DNA of 64,000 nucleotides. Origin: Rhodoferax sp. (lineage in GTDB: Bacteria; Pseudomonadota; Gammaproteobacteria; Burkholderiales; Burkholderiaceae_C). The translations under genes and the position numbers were made by a program. The notes under the pieces are model-generated. The model made no database searches and was not told where the DNA came from. It was given only the letters and a program-made list of their open reading frames with translations. Positions within the stretch are counted from its first letter, which is position 1. Each line of letters starts with the position of its first letter. Of this stretch, positions 1-7,948 are shown piece by piece. The DNA is taken from assembly GCF_030697375.1 (NCBI RefSeq), contig NZ_JAUYQD010000033.1:62001-126000 (forward strand). Reading direction: 5' to 3'.

Positions 1-1
1 C

Positions 2-1678
2 GTGCGTGTTCGGACCCAACTGGATGCCTTGGATGCCTTGGGCCGGGACCTCCAATACGCGGTCAAGCAAATGACAGATTTTGGTGTCTCTGATCCCTTG
101 GCGGACAAAGCCATACAGGCCAGCGCGGCCTTCTCGCGTATGGCACGTGAACGATTTGCCGCAGGTGTAGCCACGGGTGATCCGCAGGCTTATTTTGCGC
201 TGGGAAGCGAAACCATTGAGGCGGTGACTGTGTACCAGCGTTCAGCGGTGGATGGGGTGGTTCATCTCCTGCAAGGCCGTTTGGAAGGCGCCCGGCGCAT
301 GTTCTGGCTGACTGCGGTTGGCAGTGCCGCCGGTGTTCTGGTCATGCTCTACCTTATGTTGTCATTTGAGATCAGTTTTTTGTCGGACTTGCGCCAGGTG
401 CTGCAGTTCATGGAGCAAACCGCCAGCGGTAACCTGCTGCACAAGGTACGGGTGCAGGGGCGTGATGAACTCGCCGATATGTCCACCGCGATGTCCTCCA
501 TGGTGCACAATTTTTCTTCCATGGTGGCCAGTGTGCGCAGCAATGCTGCCCTGGTGTCGCACGCGGGGAGCAGTTTGGTCGAGGGAAACAGGTCTTTGTC
601 GGATCGCACGGAGCAGCAAGCCGCCAATTTGGAGCAAACCTCCGCCAGCGTCCAGGAACTGTCATCCATGGTGCAGGAGAATGCCCAAGCGGCGCAGGCC
701 TCCGATGCCACTGCGCGGCAGGTGCGCGACGTGGCCGAGAAGGGTGCCCAGAGTATGGCCCAGGCGATTGAATCGGTAGAAGCGATACAAAGCAGCACCC
801 GGCGCATGGATGAAATTGTGGGGGTGATTGACGGCTTGGCGTTTCAAACCAACATCCTGGCACTCAACGCAGCGGTGGAAGCGGCGCGCGCGGGGGAGTC
901 GGGCCGGGGCTTTGCGGTGGTGGCCAGCGAAGTTAGGTCTTTGGCCCAGCGCTCGGCGGGCTCGGCCAAAGAAATTCGCCAACTCATCAGCACTTCATCG
1001 GCCCAGGTGGCGGTAGGGGTGACCCAAATTCGCACAGCGGGCGCCAACCTCACGGAAATCGTGGATGGCATTCGTGAGGTGGCGGCCAAGATGTCGCAAA
1101 TATCGGCGTTCAGTGGCGAGCAAAGTGCCAGCCTGACCGAGATTACGGCGGCGGTGCGCCAGCTCGACACCATTACCCAACAAAACGCGGCCATGGTGGA
1201 AACTGCGGTGGAGCAAGCCACAGACCTGGGGACCCGGGCATCCACATTGGCCGAGTCGGTGGCGGTGTTCCAACTCCAGCAAGGCACGGCGGATGAGGCA
1301 AGGGCCCTGGTGGACCGGGCTGCGGCCTATCGCCACAAATGTGCGTCGCGGGAGACCTATATACGGGAGCTGACGGCGGCCGCCAATCACTTCTTCGACC
1401 GTGATATGTATGTGTTCCTGCTGGACGACAGGGGGACCTATTTGGCGTTTGGGGGCAATCCGGCGAAAGTGGGTACCCTGGTGCAGGACATTGCCGGCAT
1501 AGACGGCCAGGGTTTGGTGGATGCCATCATCAGCAAGGCCAGGGCGGGTTCAGGGTGGGTGGAATACGACATCAACAATCCCCTAACCGGCAAGGTGCAG
1601 ACCAAAATGTCTTTTGTGCAGATGCAAGAAGATATGTACCTGGGCTGCGGAGTCTACAAACACCTGGTGCTGTCCTGA
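2..1678 (+). CDS. Methyl-accepting chemotaxis protein with C-terminal Cache-like domain (5' truncated)
   Basis: Chemoreceptor that signals to CheA/CheW at the inner membrane. The reading frame is open at the left edge, so the true start and first membrane segment lie outside. Visible in order are part of a helical sensor region, one membrane segment (about residues 98-126), a HAMP-like linker, and a long methyl-accepting domain whose hairpin tip ([16 protein letters not shown], about 284-299) is canonical. After it comes an unusual extra domain of about 120 residues (about 440-556; motifs [18 protein letters not shown] and GWVEYDI) that looks like a single-Cache sensor fold, here predicted cytoplasmic. 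No CheR-binding pentapeptide ends the protein. It converges on rnfB 31 bases downstream. The MCP identity is certain; the Cache call rests on motif resemblance. Confidence 0.93.
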   Translation: MRVRTQLDALDALGRDLQYAVKQMTDFGVSDPLADKAIQASAAFSRMARERFAAGVATGDPQAYFALGSETIEAVTVYQRSAVDGVVHLLQGRLEGARRMFWLTAVGSAAGVLVMLYLMLSFEISFLSDLRQVLQFMEQTASGNLLHKVRVQGRDELADMSTAMSSMVHNFSSMVASVRSNAALVSHAGSSLVEGNRSLSDRTEQQAANLEQTSASVQELSSMVQENAQAAQASDATARQVRDVAEKGAQSMAQAIESVEAIQSSTRRMDEIVGVIDGLAFQTNILALNAAVEAARAGESGRGFAVVASEVRSLAQRSAGSAKEIRQLISTSSAQVAVGVTQIRTAGANLTEIVDGIREVAAKMSQISAFSGEQSASLTEITAAVRQLDTITQQNAAMVETAVEQATDLGTRASTLAESVAVFQLQQGTADEARALVDRAAAYRHKCASRETYIRELTAAANHFFDRDMYVFLLDDRGTYLAFGGNPAKVGTLVQDIAGIDGQGLVDAIISKARAGSGWVEYDINNPLTGKVQTKMSFVQMQEDMYLGCGVYKHLVLS

Positions 1679-1709
1679 ACTCTCTTGGGATGGGGCTATT
1701 TCCCGGACT

Positions 1710-2387
1710 TTAGCCGGGCTCACGTTTGGCCCGTGCCCGCGCCAGGGCCGCTTCGATGACGGCCCTCTTTTTGTCCAGAATGGCCGGGTCGGTGTGCTGG
1801 GAGTGTGCGGGCAGGTCTGCGAGCTTGCTTAACGCCTTTTCTTCAAGCCTTTTAGCGTTCTCGCCCTTATCCCTATTGCGCTGGTAGCTACTAAATTCAT
1901 AGCGATTTCGGGCTTGGTCGGCCAGGGTGGGTGACCAGGCTTTCCACCCCGTCGCTGCACCGCTGACGTTTTCCAGCAAGATGCAGTCCACCGGGCACAC
2001 CGGAAGGCAAAGCTCGCACCCGGTGCAATAGGCTTCAATGACCGTGTGCATGCGTTTGTTGCTGCCCATGATGGCGTCGGTGGGGCAGGCTTTGATGCAC
2101 AGGGTACAACCGATGCACCAGTCCTCGTCAATGAAGGCAACCGTGCGCGGACCCTCTTGGCCGTATTCTGGATTCAAGGGCTTGGCAAGCTGTCCCATGA
2201 TCTGGGCCAACCTGGCAGCGCCTTCTTCTCCACCGGGGGGGCATTGGTTGGTGTCCGCTGCGCCTTGCGCCATGGCCTGTGCATAGCCCGCACAATCCGG
2301 GTAGGCGCAGCGGGTGCACTGGGTTTGTGGCAGGGCGTCCAATAGGCGGGCGGCAAGCCCGCCACCCTGGGCTACCCTGGTGGTCAC
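1710..2387 (-). CDS. rnfB: RnfB-type iron-sulfur electron transport protein (lone)
   Basis: Ferredoxin-like electron carrier of 225 residues. Cys24, Cys27, Cys32 and Cys49 match the RnfB-specific 4Fe-4S site. Two bacterial ferredoxin motifs follow: Cys91/94/97/101 (CIGCTLC..C) and Cys121/124/127/131 (CTGCELC..C). The start is GTG, overlapping the stop of the upstream PHB depolymerase (GTGA), so the two are probably co-transcribed. It lacks the N-terminal membrane anchor of classical RnfB, and no rnfA/C/D/G/E gene is nearby, so it is not a full Rnf complex here. Residues about 162-177 (YEFSSYQRNRDKGEN) are encoded by a copy of the dispersed palindromic repeat and so are probably not ancestral. 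The electron partners are unknown. Confidence 0.88.
   Translation of the reverse strand: MTTRVAQGGGLAARLLDALPQTQCTRCAYPDCAGYAQAMAQGAADTNQCPPGGEEGAARLAQIMGQLAKPLNPEYGQEGPRTVAFIDEDWCIGCTLCIKACPTDAIMGSNKRMHTVIEAYCTGCELCLPVCPVDCILLENVSGAATGWKAWSPTLADQARNRYEFSSYQRNRDKGENAKRLEEKALSKLADLPAHSQHTDPAILDKKRAVIEAALARARAKREPG
1863..1903 (+). repeat. Dispersed palindromic repeat, copy 1 (inside rnfB)
   Basis: Contains gcccttat, then attgcgc, then gtagctac and a final atagc, in the same order as the fuller copies at 32411 and 44384. It is read in frame by rnfB on the opposite strand. Confidence 0.65.
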
Positions 2388-3982
2388 TTTTTGCCAGAAA
2401 TACGCTTGGTTGCTACTGTTTTAGTAGCTGTTCTCGCACTGTTCTTGCGGGCTGCAGCCGTTTTCGACTGTTTTTCTGGAGCAACAGCTTCTGGCAGTGT
2501 GGCCGCAGCAGGCTCAATGGCCGCCACTGGCGTCTCCTGGAGGGCTTCCATCTGGGCAGTCTCTGCGGCCGGGGAGGCCATGGCGGCGACTTCCACCTCT
2601 ACAGGTTTCAGATGGGCGGGCTCGGCCTGCTGCGGAGCCACATTTACCGCTTTCACTTTCTTGGCCACTGCCGGTTGGGGGGCAACTGAGCTCGGGGCCG
2701 CCCCATTTTCTGCAGCTACCTTGTTGCAGGCCTTGATAAAAGCCTTGACCTCTGGGTACACCAGTTCGCGCCAGCGACGACCAGAGAAGATGCCGTAGTG
2801 GCCTGCGCCCTTGGCCTCAAAATGCTTTTGCATCGCCTTGGGCACGCCGGAACAGATGTCGTGCACCGCTTGTGTCTGTCCTGAGCCGGAAATGTCGTCC
2901 AACTCACCTTCGACAGACATCAGGGCGGTGGTCTTGATGTCTTCGGGGCGAACACGTTCCATCTTGCCATTGACGCTTTTCACATCCCAGGTGCCGTTGA
3001 CCAGCTGGAATTCCTGGAAGACCACTTTGATGGTTTCCAGGTAGTAATCCGCATCCATGTCCAATACGGCGTTGTATTCATCGTAGAACTTGCGGTGGGC
3101 TTCGGTGCTGGCGTCGTCCCCCTTGATCAGGTCTTTGAAATAGTCGTAATGGCTTTTCGCGTGGTTGCTGGGGTTCATGGCAACAAACCCGGTGTGCTGC
3201 AAAAATCCGGGGTAAACACGGCGTCCGGCCCCCGCAAAACTGCTGGGCACGCGGTAAATGACGTTGTTTTCAAACCAGCTATGGCTCTTGTTCATGGCCA
3301 GATTGTTCACGGCCGTGGGTGACTTGCGGGCGTCAATGGGGCCACCCATCATGGTCATGGACAGGGGGGTGGTTTCACCCCGGCTGGCCATGAGGGACAC
3401 CGCCGCCAGCACCGGAACCGTAGGCTGGCAAACGCTCATCACGTGGCAGTTGCCGTATTTTCCCTGAACGTGGCGGATGAACTCCTGTACGTAGTTGACG
3501 TAGTCGTCCAAGTGGAACTCACCCTCAGACAGCGGAACCAGCCGTGCATTCTTCCAGTCCGTGATGTAGACCTTGTGGTCCTTGAGCATGGTCTTGACCG
3601 TGTCGCGCAAAAGCGTGGCGTAGTGGCCTGAGAGGGGGGCCACAATGAGCACTGCAGGCTGGTTTTTGATTTTTCCCAGCGTGACGGTATCGTCGGTAAA
3701 GCGCTTGAAGCGCAACAGTTCGCAAAACGGCTTGCTGATTTCAACCCGCTCGTGAATGGCGACGTTCACACCATCCACATCAATGGTGCGCAGGCCAAAC
3801 TCTGGCTTTTCATAGTCCTTCCCCAATCGGTGCATCAGGTCGTAGCCTGCGGAAATCCGTTGGGCGAACGGGTTTTTTCCCGCAATGGACAGGGGGTTGC
3901 CATACGCCTTGGCCGCAGCCTGGGCCAAATCGGTGAACGGCTCCATGAGGGAGCGCTGAGTTTCGTAGAGTTGGTAAAGCAT
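2384..3982 (-). CDS. phaZ: Intracellular polyhydroxyalkanoate depolymerase PhaZ
   Basis: Mobilises stored polyhydroxybutyrate granules in the cytoplasm. The 532-residue protein begins MLYQLYETQRSLMEPF, typical of the family; an in-frame start 12 codons upstream is less likely. The active-site cysteine is Cys185 in MSVCQPTVP, nearly the same position as Cys183 known in the Ralstonia eutropha enzyme, and the GAGHYGIFSGRRWRE region near the domain end carries the probable catalytic His. The catalytic domain ends near residue 420 and is followed by about 110 residues rich in Ala, Pro, Lys and Glu, ending in a basic TKTVATKRISGKK. Such tails occur on granule-associated proteins, but its role here is inference. 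A TTGCAGTGCAA palindrome lies 26 bases upstream of the start. rnfB overlaps its stop. Confidence 0.93.
   Translation of the reverse strand: MLYQLYETQRSLMEPFTDLAQAAAKAYGNPLSIAGKNPFAQRISAGYDLMHRLGKDYEKPEFGLRTIDVDGVNVAIHERVEISKPFCELLRFKRFTDDTVTLGKIKNQPAVLIVAPLSGHYATLLRDTVKTMLKDHKVYITDWKNARLVPLSEGEFHLDDYVNYVQEFIRHVQGKYGNCHVMSVCQPTVPVLAAVSLMASRGETTPLSMTMMGGPIDARKSPTAVNNLAMNKSHSWFENNVIYRVPSSFAGAGRRVYPGFLQHTGFVAMNPSNHAKSHYDYFKDLIKGDDASTEAHRKFYDEYNAVLDMDADYYLETIKVVFQEFQLVNGTWDVKSVNGKMERVRPEDIKTTALMSVEGELDDISGSGQTQAVHDICSGVPKAMQKHFEAKGAGHYGIFSGRRWRELVYPEVKAFIKACNKVAAENGAAPSSVAPQPAVAKKVKAVNVAPQQAEPAHLKPVEVEVAAMASPAAETAQMEALQETPVAAIEPAAATLPEAVAPEKQSKTAAARKNSARTATKTVATKRISGKK
2410..2440 (-). repeat. Dispersed palindromic repeat, core only (inside phaZ 3' end)
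   Basis: gctact (2412-2417) and agtagc (2423-2428) form a 6-bp hairpin, followed by tgttctcgca, which resembles the TGCTTGCGCA arm of the full repeat. It encodes part of the basic C-terminus of PhaZ. The outer part of the repeat is not recognisable. Confidence 0.4.
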
Positions 3983-4007
3983 GGAAGCCTCGCTTTTGAA
4001 AAAAATG

Positions 4008-4018
4008 TTGCAGTGCAA
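4008..4018. promoter_or_regulatory. Candidate PhaR operator (TTGCAGTGCAA) upstream of phaZ
   Basis: Perfect 11-base palindrome (TTGCA-G-TGCAA) in the 54-base gap between phaZ and the gene upstream of it. PhaR repressors of PHB metabolism in related bacteria bind TGC/GCA palindromes of this kind. The position just ahead of a PHB depolymerase gene makes regulation by PhaR likely, but binding is inferred. Confidence 0.5.
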
Positions 4019-4036
4019 TATAACAGTTTTGTCGTC

Positions 4037-5383
4037 CTATTGCTGATTGCTGGCTTTCAAGATGCTTCTTACTGCGTTACGGGAGTGGGCGCCAAAGTTG
4101 CCCAGCAATTCCGCTACGGCACTGTCGAGCCGGGCTCGGCCGGCTGCATCACGCTTGGCCAATTCATTGACCATACTGATGCCCGCCTCTTTGACACCAA
4201 AGTCAAATGAAGGGTCAGAAACAAACAGCTCGGGTACGGTGGCTACCAGAGTTTGTGCCAGACGGGGGGCATAGGCCGCCGACTGCGCACTGACCACGTC
4301 GCGCACGTAGCGGTCACTCCAATCAGGGTAGCTGTTGTCTTTGTCGGCATTGCGCAAAGCCTTTTCAATGGCGGTGTCCTGCTTGTTGTTTGCTGCGTTT
4401 TGCAGCAGCTCTTTTTGGTACTTTTCTACCGCCAAATGGCGGTTGGAGAGCAGCACCACCATGTCATCTTTCTTTCCACTCATACCCACCATGGCCAGCA
4501 CATTGGCGCCCAATAGCTGGAGGGTGGAGTTTCCGGGTGCCAGGCTGGCGTGGTAGGGCTGGGTGAGGTCTTGCAGGTAATGCAATGAAAGACCCGCGAA
4601 GCGCCAGCCCCAGTAGGCGTGACCGGTGCGAAATGCCAGTGCCGCCAGCGATCCATATTGGTAAGAGCGCAGCAAAGGGAACGTTCGCTGGATGAAGGGC
4701 GCAGCCGCATAAAGAATGCGGTCTTCATGGTAAAAACCCATGTGAAATGGAGCCTGGGTCGAGTAGTTGAGCGCTGGATTGCCAAATGGCAGCGGGCCAA
4801 AACCGTACACCTTGCCCCAGTCCGAGGGGCTGTCGTCCCACAGGTTGATATCCAGACCATAGTCGGGTTCATCGGAGGCGCTTGCAACCACCGCCAGTGG
4901 TGCAATTTGGTCGCCGGGTTTGAGCCCGATGAATTTGTAGCCTGAGTTTTGTGGTTCGGGCAGGGTGTTGACGGCTGAGTACGTTATGCGGGTTCCGGCG
5001 ATGCTCTGGAGTTGCGGGTCAGGCTGAATGAACAATGCAAACTTGCTGTTGGGCGCCACGCGCAAGGCCATCAGGAAGGCGAGGCGCCGCGCATCGTCGG
5101 GGCGATCCGCGTTCGCAACAAAAGCCAAAGCGGCAGGACGTGCGGGAAATTTTTCCAGATTGGCCGCTGCCCACGCTTCTTGGCTGGCCAAAAGGGCTTC
5201 CACTGTTTTTTCTTCTGCTTTCAAAAATGCCTCCAGCGGTTCCACCGTGACCGGTGCTGCGTTGGCCAGTTCGGGCATTTGTTCCAGGGCCCGGTAGGTC
5301 GCAAAGCTGTGGTTGCTCCAGGCAAAAACTTGGGGTACGGCAAAAACAAGGGCCAATGTCAGGGCAGATGAAAAACGCTTCAC
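4037..5383 (-). CDS. Secreted zinc-dependent phospholipase C / P1-nuclease-like protein
   Basis: A 448-residue exported protein. The chosen GTG start has a GGAG ribosome site seven bases upstream and gives a clean signal peptide (VKRFSSALTLALVFAVPQVFA) with predicted cleavage directly before Trp22. A mature N-terminal Trp followed by His25 (WSNHSF), and the motif HYLQDLTQPYH (His268, Asp272, His278), resemble the zinc-ligand pattern of bacterial phospholipase C and S1/P1 nucleases, in which the N-terminal Trp itself binds zinc. Substrate (phospholipid or nucleic acid) cannot be told. It precedes phaZ by 54 bases on the same strand and diverges from the gene at 5603. The family call is by motif only, and the protein is longer than typical P1 nucleases. 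Confidence 0.6.
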   Translation of the reverse strand: MKRFSSALTLALVFAVPQVFAWSNHSFATYRALEQMPELANAAPVTVEPLEAFLKAEEKTVEALLASQEAWAAANLEKFPARPAALAFVANADRPDDARRLAFLMALRVAPNSKFALFIQPDPQLQSIAGTRITYSAVNTLPEPQNSGYKFIGLKPGDQIAPLAVVASASDEPDYGLDINLWDDSPSDWGKVYGFGPLPFGNPALNYSTQAPFHMGFYHEDRILYAAAPFIQRTFPLLRSYQYGSLAALAFRTGHAYWGWRFAGLSLHYLQDLTQPYHASLAPGNSTLQLLGANVLAMVGMSGKKDDMVVLLSNRHLAVEKYQKELLQNAANNKQDTAIEKALRNADKDNSYPDWSDRYVRDVVSAQSAAYAPRLAQTLVATVPELFVSDPSFDFGVKEAGISMVNELAKRDAAGRARLDSAVAELLGNFGAHSRNAVRSILKASNQQ

Positions 5384-5602
5384 GCAGTTGTCTCCAGTGT
5401 TTTTTGAGAAGTGACCCATCGATGAATTCCAAGTCGCAAGCGACAGTGCGATGGTCGGCTGAAAGTAGAGAGATTATGCGACGATCCTGCCGTGGCGAGC
5501 GTTCAGGCCCAGGCACCCTAAAATTGCCGGAGGCTACTGCGGCGGTGGATACCGCTGGGGTGACATGGCACAGGCCTAAGAAGATGGCAAGGATGTTTTG
5601 AT

Positions 5603-6694
5603 ATGAAAAAAATGCTGCGGTGGCTGGTGCTGGTGGCTTGTTTGGGGTGGGCCACGCATGGGGCCGCGTGTGCCATATGCGCACCTTCGGATCTGGAAAA
5701 CACCTTGACCCAACGCCTGTTTGCGGCCGACGTTGTGGTACTTGCCGCGGCCTCACCGGATGGGAATGGTTACCGTGCTGAGGAGGCTATCAAAGGAGAA
5801 CTTCCCAAGGGGGCAATCCAGTTGCATGAAACCACTGCCGCGCCACAAGCTGCCCCGTCCAAGGGGCGTGAACTCTTGCTTTACAGCGCGGGCTCGCAGA
5901 CTTGGCGCACCGTGGGGACTTTGAAGAAAGAGCGCACCGCTTGGGTAAAGCGCCTGCTGGCTTTGGGGCCGGCATCTGCACTGAATTCCAGCGCATCGCC
6001 CGCTGCTTGGTTGCCGCGCCTGTCATTTCTGGTCGCCGATCTGGAGAGCGCGGAGCCGCTGGTGGCGCAAACCGCCTACGAGGAAATTTCGCTCGCACCT
6101 TATACGGCCATGCGCCCGCTCAAACCCAGCCTGGATGCACGCAATTTGCTGCGTTGGCTGGACACTCCTTCCTTGGCGGCGCGACACCCCTTGTACGCGT
6201 TGCTGCTGGGAATAGCGGGTGGCCAAGGCACTGCCAAAGCATTGGAGTCAAGGATTCTTGCGGGATCGCAATCGCAGACCGCGGCCGAACTGTCGGGGTT
6301 GTTTGCAGCGTATCTGGAGTTGCGAGGGGCTGACGGGGTGGGGTGGATGGAGCAGCATTACCTGGCCGACAATGCCCGTAGTGAGTTGGAGATACAGGCC
6401 GCCATATTGGCCCTGGGCGTGCATGGCAACGACGGCGTGCGTGTGCGCAAAGATCGTGTGGTTCAGGCGTATGCGGTTTTGGTTCGCCACAACAAGGCAC
6501 GGGCCGGTTTCGTGGCCTCGGATCTTGGCAATTGGGGGCGCTGGGAATTTGGCGCGGATTATGCAGCCTTGCTGAAGTCCAGAGAACCGCAGGCATTTGC
6601 ATCGCGGTATGCCATGGTCTTGTTTCTGATGCGCAGCCCTGCACCCGAGGCCCGTGCGGCGCTGGACGCTTTGCGTGCGGGTGGTTTCATATGA
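5603..6694 (+). CDS. Exported protein of unknown function
   Basis: A 363-residue protein with a hydrophobic signal peptide (residues 1 to about 22) followed by a Cys pair (CAICAP), so it is probably periplasmic with a possible disulfide. An N-terminal beta-type region of about 100 residues (EEAIKGELPKGAIQL) is followed by a helical Ala/Leu-rich half that could form HEAT-like repeats, with no catalytic motif that I recognise. An AAGGA ribosome site lies ahead of the ATG. It diverges from the phospholipase-like gene, with a shared upstream region of 219 bases, and the FAD monooxygenase starts 42 bases downstream. No function is assigned. Confidence 0.75.
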   Translation: MKKMLRWLVLVACLGWATHGAACAICAPSDLENTLTQRLFAADVVVLAAASPDGNGYRAEEAIKGELPKGAIQLHETTAAPQAAPSKGRELLLYSAGSQTWRTVGTLKKERTAWVKRLLALGPASALNSSASPAAWLPRLSFLVADLESAEPLVAQTAYEEISLAPYTAMRPLKPSLDARNLLRWLDTPSLAARHPLYALLLGIAGGQGTAKALESRILAGSQSQTAAELSGLFAAYLELRGADGVGWMEQHYLADNARSELEIQAAILALGVHGNDGVRVRKDRVVQAYAVLVRHNKARAGFVASDLGNWGRWEFGADYAALLKSREPQAFASRYAMVLFLMRSPAPEARAALDALRAGGFI

Positions 6695-6736
6695 GAACGC
6701 TAGCCATCGAATTTTGACGTTCACTTTGCGGGGACA

Positions 6737-7933
6737 ATGTGGCCCATGGTAAAAAATCTTTTGATTGTGGGGGGCGGCATTGGTGGTCTGGCGGCGGCGC
6801 TGGCCTGCACGCAGCGCGGTATCCCGGTGCATCTGCTGGAGCAAAGTCCGGTGTTTTCGGAGGTGGGTGCGGGCGTTCAACTTGGACCCAATGTGGTTCG
6901 GGTTTTGGAAAGCTGGGGCCTGGCAGCACAGCTCAAAGCGGTGGCTGCCTTTCCCTCACAACTGGAAGTGCGCAATGCCCTGAGTTCCAAGCTGCTGGGG
7001 ACCTTGCCACTGGGGGCACAGATGGCTCAGCGTTACGGCGCGGCCTATGCCACTATTGCCCGAACGGACCTGCACCACCTGTTGTTAACCGCAGTGTGCC
7101 AAGGCGGACTGGCGCACTTGATGCTGGGTACAGATGTGACGGCTGTGACCCAGGACGAACACGCGGTGCAGGTGCAAATAGCGCGCCCGTCTTCGGCAGA
7201 CGATGTGTTGCGCGCCGACGCGCTGGTGGGGGCCGATGGTCTTTGGAGCCGTGTTCGCGCACAGGTGTTGCACGGTGGTGGCCCCCGCGTGACCGGTCAT
7301 CTGGCGTACCGCGCCATGCTGGCGCAACGCGACCTGCCATCGCCCTTGCGTAGCCAGGTGGTGCGAGCGTGGATGGGGCCCGATTTCCACGTGGTGCAAT
7401 ACCCGGTGCGTGGTGGTGACTGGCTCAATGTGGTGGCCATTGTGCATGGCGAAGTTCCGGATGATCTGACCAATTGGGACCACAGCGGCAATGCCGCCGA
7501 TTTGCGGATTCTTTTGGCGGGCGCAAGTGGACCCTTGCTGGACCTGGTGCACGCCATTCCTGACTGGCGCCTGTGGGCACTGTGCGACCGTCCACCCATG
7601 CGCAGTGCCGCCGAGCATGCCAATGGACGTATTGCCTTGTTGGGCGACGCGGCGCACCCCATGCGGCCCTATTTGGCACAGGGTGCAGGAATGGCCATAG
7701 AAGATGCGGCGGAGTTGGCCCAAGCCTTGTCGGTGCCTGATGTACCCGTTCCCATGGCCCTGCGGAGCTACGCCGCCAGGCGTTGGCAGCGCAATGCGCG
7801 GGTGCAGGCACGGTCCATTCGCAATGGCGAAATCTTCCACGCCAAAGGGCTTGTCCGCCTGGGGCGCGACATGGCTTTGCGGGTGCTGGGCCAGCGGATA
7901 TTGGATGTGCCCTGGCTTTACCAGGGCGCGTAA
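6737..7933 (+). CDS. FAD-dependent aromatic-type monooxygenase
   Basis: Flavoprotein hydroxylase of the salicylate / 3-hydroxybenzoate hydroxylase class, 398 residues. The N-terminal dinucleotide fold LLIVGGGIGGLAAALA binds the FAD adenosine part, and GRIALLGDAAHPMRPYLAQG near residue 300 is the second FAD motif (GDAAH). The usual mid-protein DG motif is present as LVGADGLWSRVR. These enzymes use NAD(P)H and oxygen to hydroxylate an aromatic ring, but no ring-cleavage or catabolic gene lies nearby, so the substrate is open. A GGGG stretch sits just before the ATG; a second in-frame ATG nine bases on is an alternative start. It converges on the nnr gene with 15 bases between stops. Confidence 0.85.
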   Translation: MWPMVKNLLIVGGGIGGLAAALACTQRGIPVHLLEQSPVFSEVGAGVQLGPNVVRVLESWGLAAQLKAVAAFPSQLEVRNALSSKLLGTLPLGAQMAQRYGAAYATIARTDLHHLLLTAVCQGGLAHLMLGTDVTAVTQDEHAVQVQIARPSSADDVLRADALVGADGLWSRVRAQVLHGGGPRVTGHLAYRAMLAQRDLPSPLRSQVVRAWMGPDFHVVQYPVRGGDWLNVVAIVHGEVPDDLTNWDHSGNAADLRILLAGASGPLLDLVHAIPDWRLWALCDRPPMRSAAEHANGRIALLGDAAHPMRPYLAQGAGMAIEDAAELAQALSVPDVPVPMALRSYAARRWQRNARVQARSIRNGEIFHAKGLVRLGRDMALRVLGQRILDVPWLYQGA

Positions 7934-7948
7934 AACCTTAGCAACGCA

